Source: JBBKWJ01 sp037968895 (lineage in GTDB: Bacteria; Actinomycetota; Acidimicrobiia; Acidimicrobiales; SZUA-35). Taken from it: a DNA stretch of 23,854 nt. The notes beneath the pieces are model-generated. The model searched no databases. It saw nothing but the letters and a program-made list of their open reading frames with translations, and had not been told where the DNA came from. Of the stretch, positions 22,460 through 23,854 are shown piece by piece (positions within the stretch are counted from its first letter, which is position 1; each line of letters begins with the position of its first letter). The translations under genes were made by a program, and so were the position numbers. The DNA lies in contig JBBKWJ010000019.1 of the NCBI GenBank assembly GCA_037968895.1, positions 1 to 23,854 of the forward strand. Direction: 5' to 3'.

Positions 22460-23830
22460 ATGAAACGACATCCGATAGGCCAAGTACGGCGGATCGCCGC
22501 ACTGCTCTTCGCACTAGCGCTCATTGCGGCGGCGTGCGGAAGTAGTGACGATACGTCGGCCAGCGATGACGCTAGCGCCGTCACCGCGGCCGACGACAGC
22601 GCCGAAGACGCAACTGGCGATGAGACGGCTGGCGACGACGTGAGCGACGAAGCTGACGAACCCGCACCTGAGCTCACCGAAGGCCCCGGCTTCGACGGCA
22701 CGACAATTAAAGTTGGCGTGATGTCAGCGATGAGTGGTCCTACTGCCCTTATCGGTGTGCCACTCGCGGCAGGCCAGCAGGTCTATTTCGACTATCTCAA
22801 TGCAGAACTGGGCGGCATTGCTGGCCAGTATCCCGTTGAGATCGTGCTCGAAGACCACCAATACGACACCGCCGCCACCGTGCAGAAGTTCGGCAAGATC
22901 AGCGACGATGTTGTGATGTTCTCCCAGATCATGGGAACAGCAATGATTTCAGCCGCGCTGCCATTGCTGGCAGAAGACAACATGATTGCTTCGCCAGCCA
23001 GCCAGGATGCGTTCTGGGTTCGCGAGCAGAACCTCATGCCGGTGATCGAGCCGTATCAGATCGACGTCATTAACGCGATGTCGTACTATCTCGGCGACGG
23101 CGGCGGTTCGGTGGATGACACCATTTGCGCAATCATCCAGAACGACCTTTACGGTGAAGCCGGGCTCGAGGGCCTCGAGTTTGCGGCCAAGGAATTTGGT
23201 TTCGAGATTGCTGCCACCACTCGCTACGGTGCTGGTGATGCGTCGTTCACCGCTCAGATCACTGAGCTGGTCAACGCCGATTGCGACATGGTTTGGGCCA
23301 CTGCGCTGCCGAGCGAATTCGGCGGCATTCTCGGCACTGCCGCTCAGTCTGCGTTTACCCCACGCTGGATTGCTCAGTCCCCAGCGTGGATCGACATCCT
23401 TGCGCTCGGCGATCTGGCTCCTTACCTCACCGAGAATGTGTGGATTGCAGCGTTGGCTCAAGAGTGGGGCTTCGCCGGCTCCGAAGACATGACCGCCATG
23501 GTTGAGCGTGTCGCCAAGTACAAGCCTGACCAGGCGCCGAGCTACTACTTCACCTTCGGCTATATCCAGGCATGGGCAACCCATCAGTTGCTTGAGGAGG
23601 CCGTTGCCAACGGCGACCTCAGTCGCGAAGGACTCATCTCGGCGATGAACGGCCTCGATGAATTGAACTTCGGTGACCTTGGCCCCGCCTACCCATACGG
23701 ACCACCGGAAGATCGGGACCCACCGCGGTTCACGACAATCTTCGAGGTCGACGTCAACAAGCCGTTTGCCCTCGGTGCGCTAGCCGCGAACATCACGTCG
23801 GACGCTGCTGCGGCGTATGAGTTTGGCTGA
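22460..23830 (+). CDS. livK: periplasmic-type substrate-binding lipoprotein (LivK-like)
   Basis: This 456-residue solute-binding protein of the ligand-binding Peripla_BP_6 class captures substrate for the importer. It has a signal peptide with lipobox AAAC (lipidated Cys26), then an acidic Asp/Ser/Ala/Thr-rich linker at about 28-75, then the binding domain opening with TTIKVGVMSAMSGPTALIG (81-99) and ending SDAAAAYEFG. QNDLYGEAGLEGLEFAAKEFG marks the second lobe. It should be anchored to the outer face of the cytoplasmic membrane. It lies 20 bp after livM, with AAAGG upstream of the ATG. The linker is longer than in typical LivK. The ligand is unknown; the neighbouring synthetase suggests a carboxylate rather than an amino acid. 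Confidence 0.93.
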   Translation: MKRHPIGQVRRIAALLFALALIAAACGSSDDTSASDDASAVTAADDSAEDATGDETAGDDVSDEADEPAPELTEGPGFDGTTIKVGVMSAMSGPTALIGVPLAAGQQVYFDYLNAELGGIAGQYPVEIVLEDHQYDTAATVQKFGKISDDVVMFSQIMGTAMISAALPLLAEDNMIASPASQDAFWVREQNLMPVIEPYQIDVINAMSYYLGDGGGSVDDTICAIIQNDLYGEAGLEGLEFAAKEFGFEIAATTRYGAGDASFTAQITELVNADCDMVWATALPSEFGGILGTAAQSAFTPRWIAQSPAWIDILALGDLAPYLTENVWIAALAQEWGFAGSEDMTAMVERVAKYKPDQAPSYYFTFGYIQAWATHQLLEEAVANGDLSREGLISAMNGLDELNFGDLGPAYPYGPPEDRDPPRFTTIFEVDVNKPFALGALAANITSDAAAAYEFG

Positions 23831-23854
23831 ACGGGCTACTCGTCGCCCATAGGG

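Noticed and set aside
23833..23848. GGGC...GCCC inverted repeat after livK as a terminator
   Set aside because: It is only a 4-bp stem with an 8-nt loop and no T-run, and the window ends here. Too weak to call.

Overview
The window looks like chromosomal DNA of a high-GC actinobacterium, probably in or near Acidimicrobiia. The evidence is the GC-rich codon use, ATGA/TGATG stop-start overlaps at most operon junctions, frequent GTG/TTG starts, and lipoproteins with an AACGS-type lipobox followed by a Ser/Asp/Ala-rich linker. The taxonomic placement is inference. No rRNA, tRNA, IS element or CRISPR array was found.

Region 1 (about 1-1281) is sparse. It holds coding-like remnants and a minus-strand type II toxin-antitoxin pair (ribbon-helix-helix antitoxin, then MazF). 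A perfect 18-bp palindrome sits at the antitoxin 5' end, and imperfect direct repeats lie on both sides of the pair. Region 2 (1282-3704) has a complete glutaminase converging on two minus-strand lipoprotein genes. One of these carries three tandem repeats of exactly 64 residues, bracketed by two cysteines. Region 3 (3890-7262) is a tight plus-strand operon of three genes: a circularly permuted ATP-grasp protein, an alpha-E protein and a transglutaminase-like protein. This trio is conserved in bacteria and has been predicted to act in peptide or amide ligation.

Region 4 (7291-16810) is a minus-strand operon for a group 3b (NADP-linked, cytosolic) [NiFe]-hydrogenase. Its gene order is beta (2x[4Fe-4S]), gamma (FAD/NAD(P), [2Fe-2S]), delta (small), alpha (large), endopeptidase, hypA, hypF, hypC, hypD, hypE. 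HypC/D/E/F build and insert the Fe(CN)2CO unit, and the endopeptidase trims the large subunit after nickel insertion. Two things are odd: HypA has lost its whole zinc-finger domain (no CxxC), and hypB is absent from an otherwise complete set.

Region 5 (17017-23830) diverges from the hydrogenase operon. It encodes a branched-chain-amino-acid-type ABC importer (LivF, LivG, LivH, LivM and a LivK-like lipoprotein). A long-chain-type acyl-CoA synthetase is translationally coupled between the ATPases and the permeases, which suggests import of a carboxylic acid followed by CoA activation.

The most unusual features are the zinc-domain-less HypA without HypB, the 64-residue-repeat lipoprotein, and the importer-synthetase operon.
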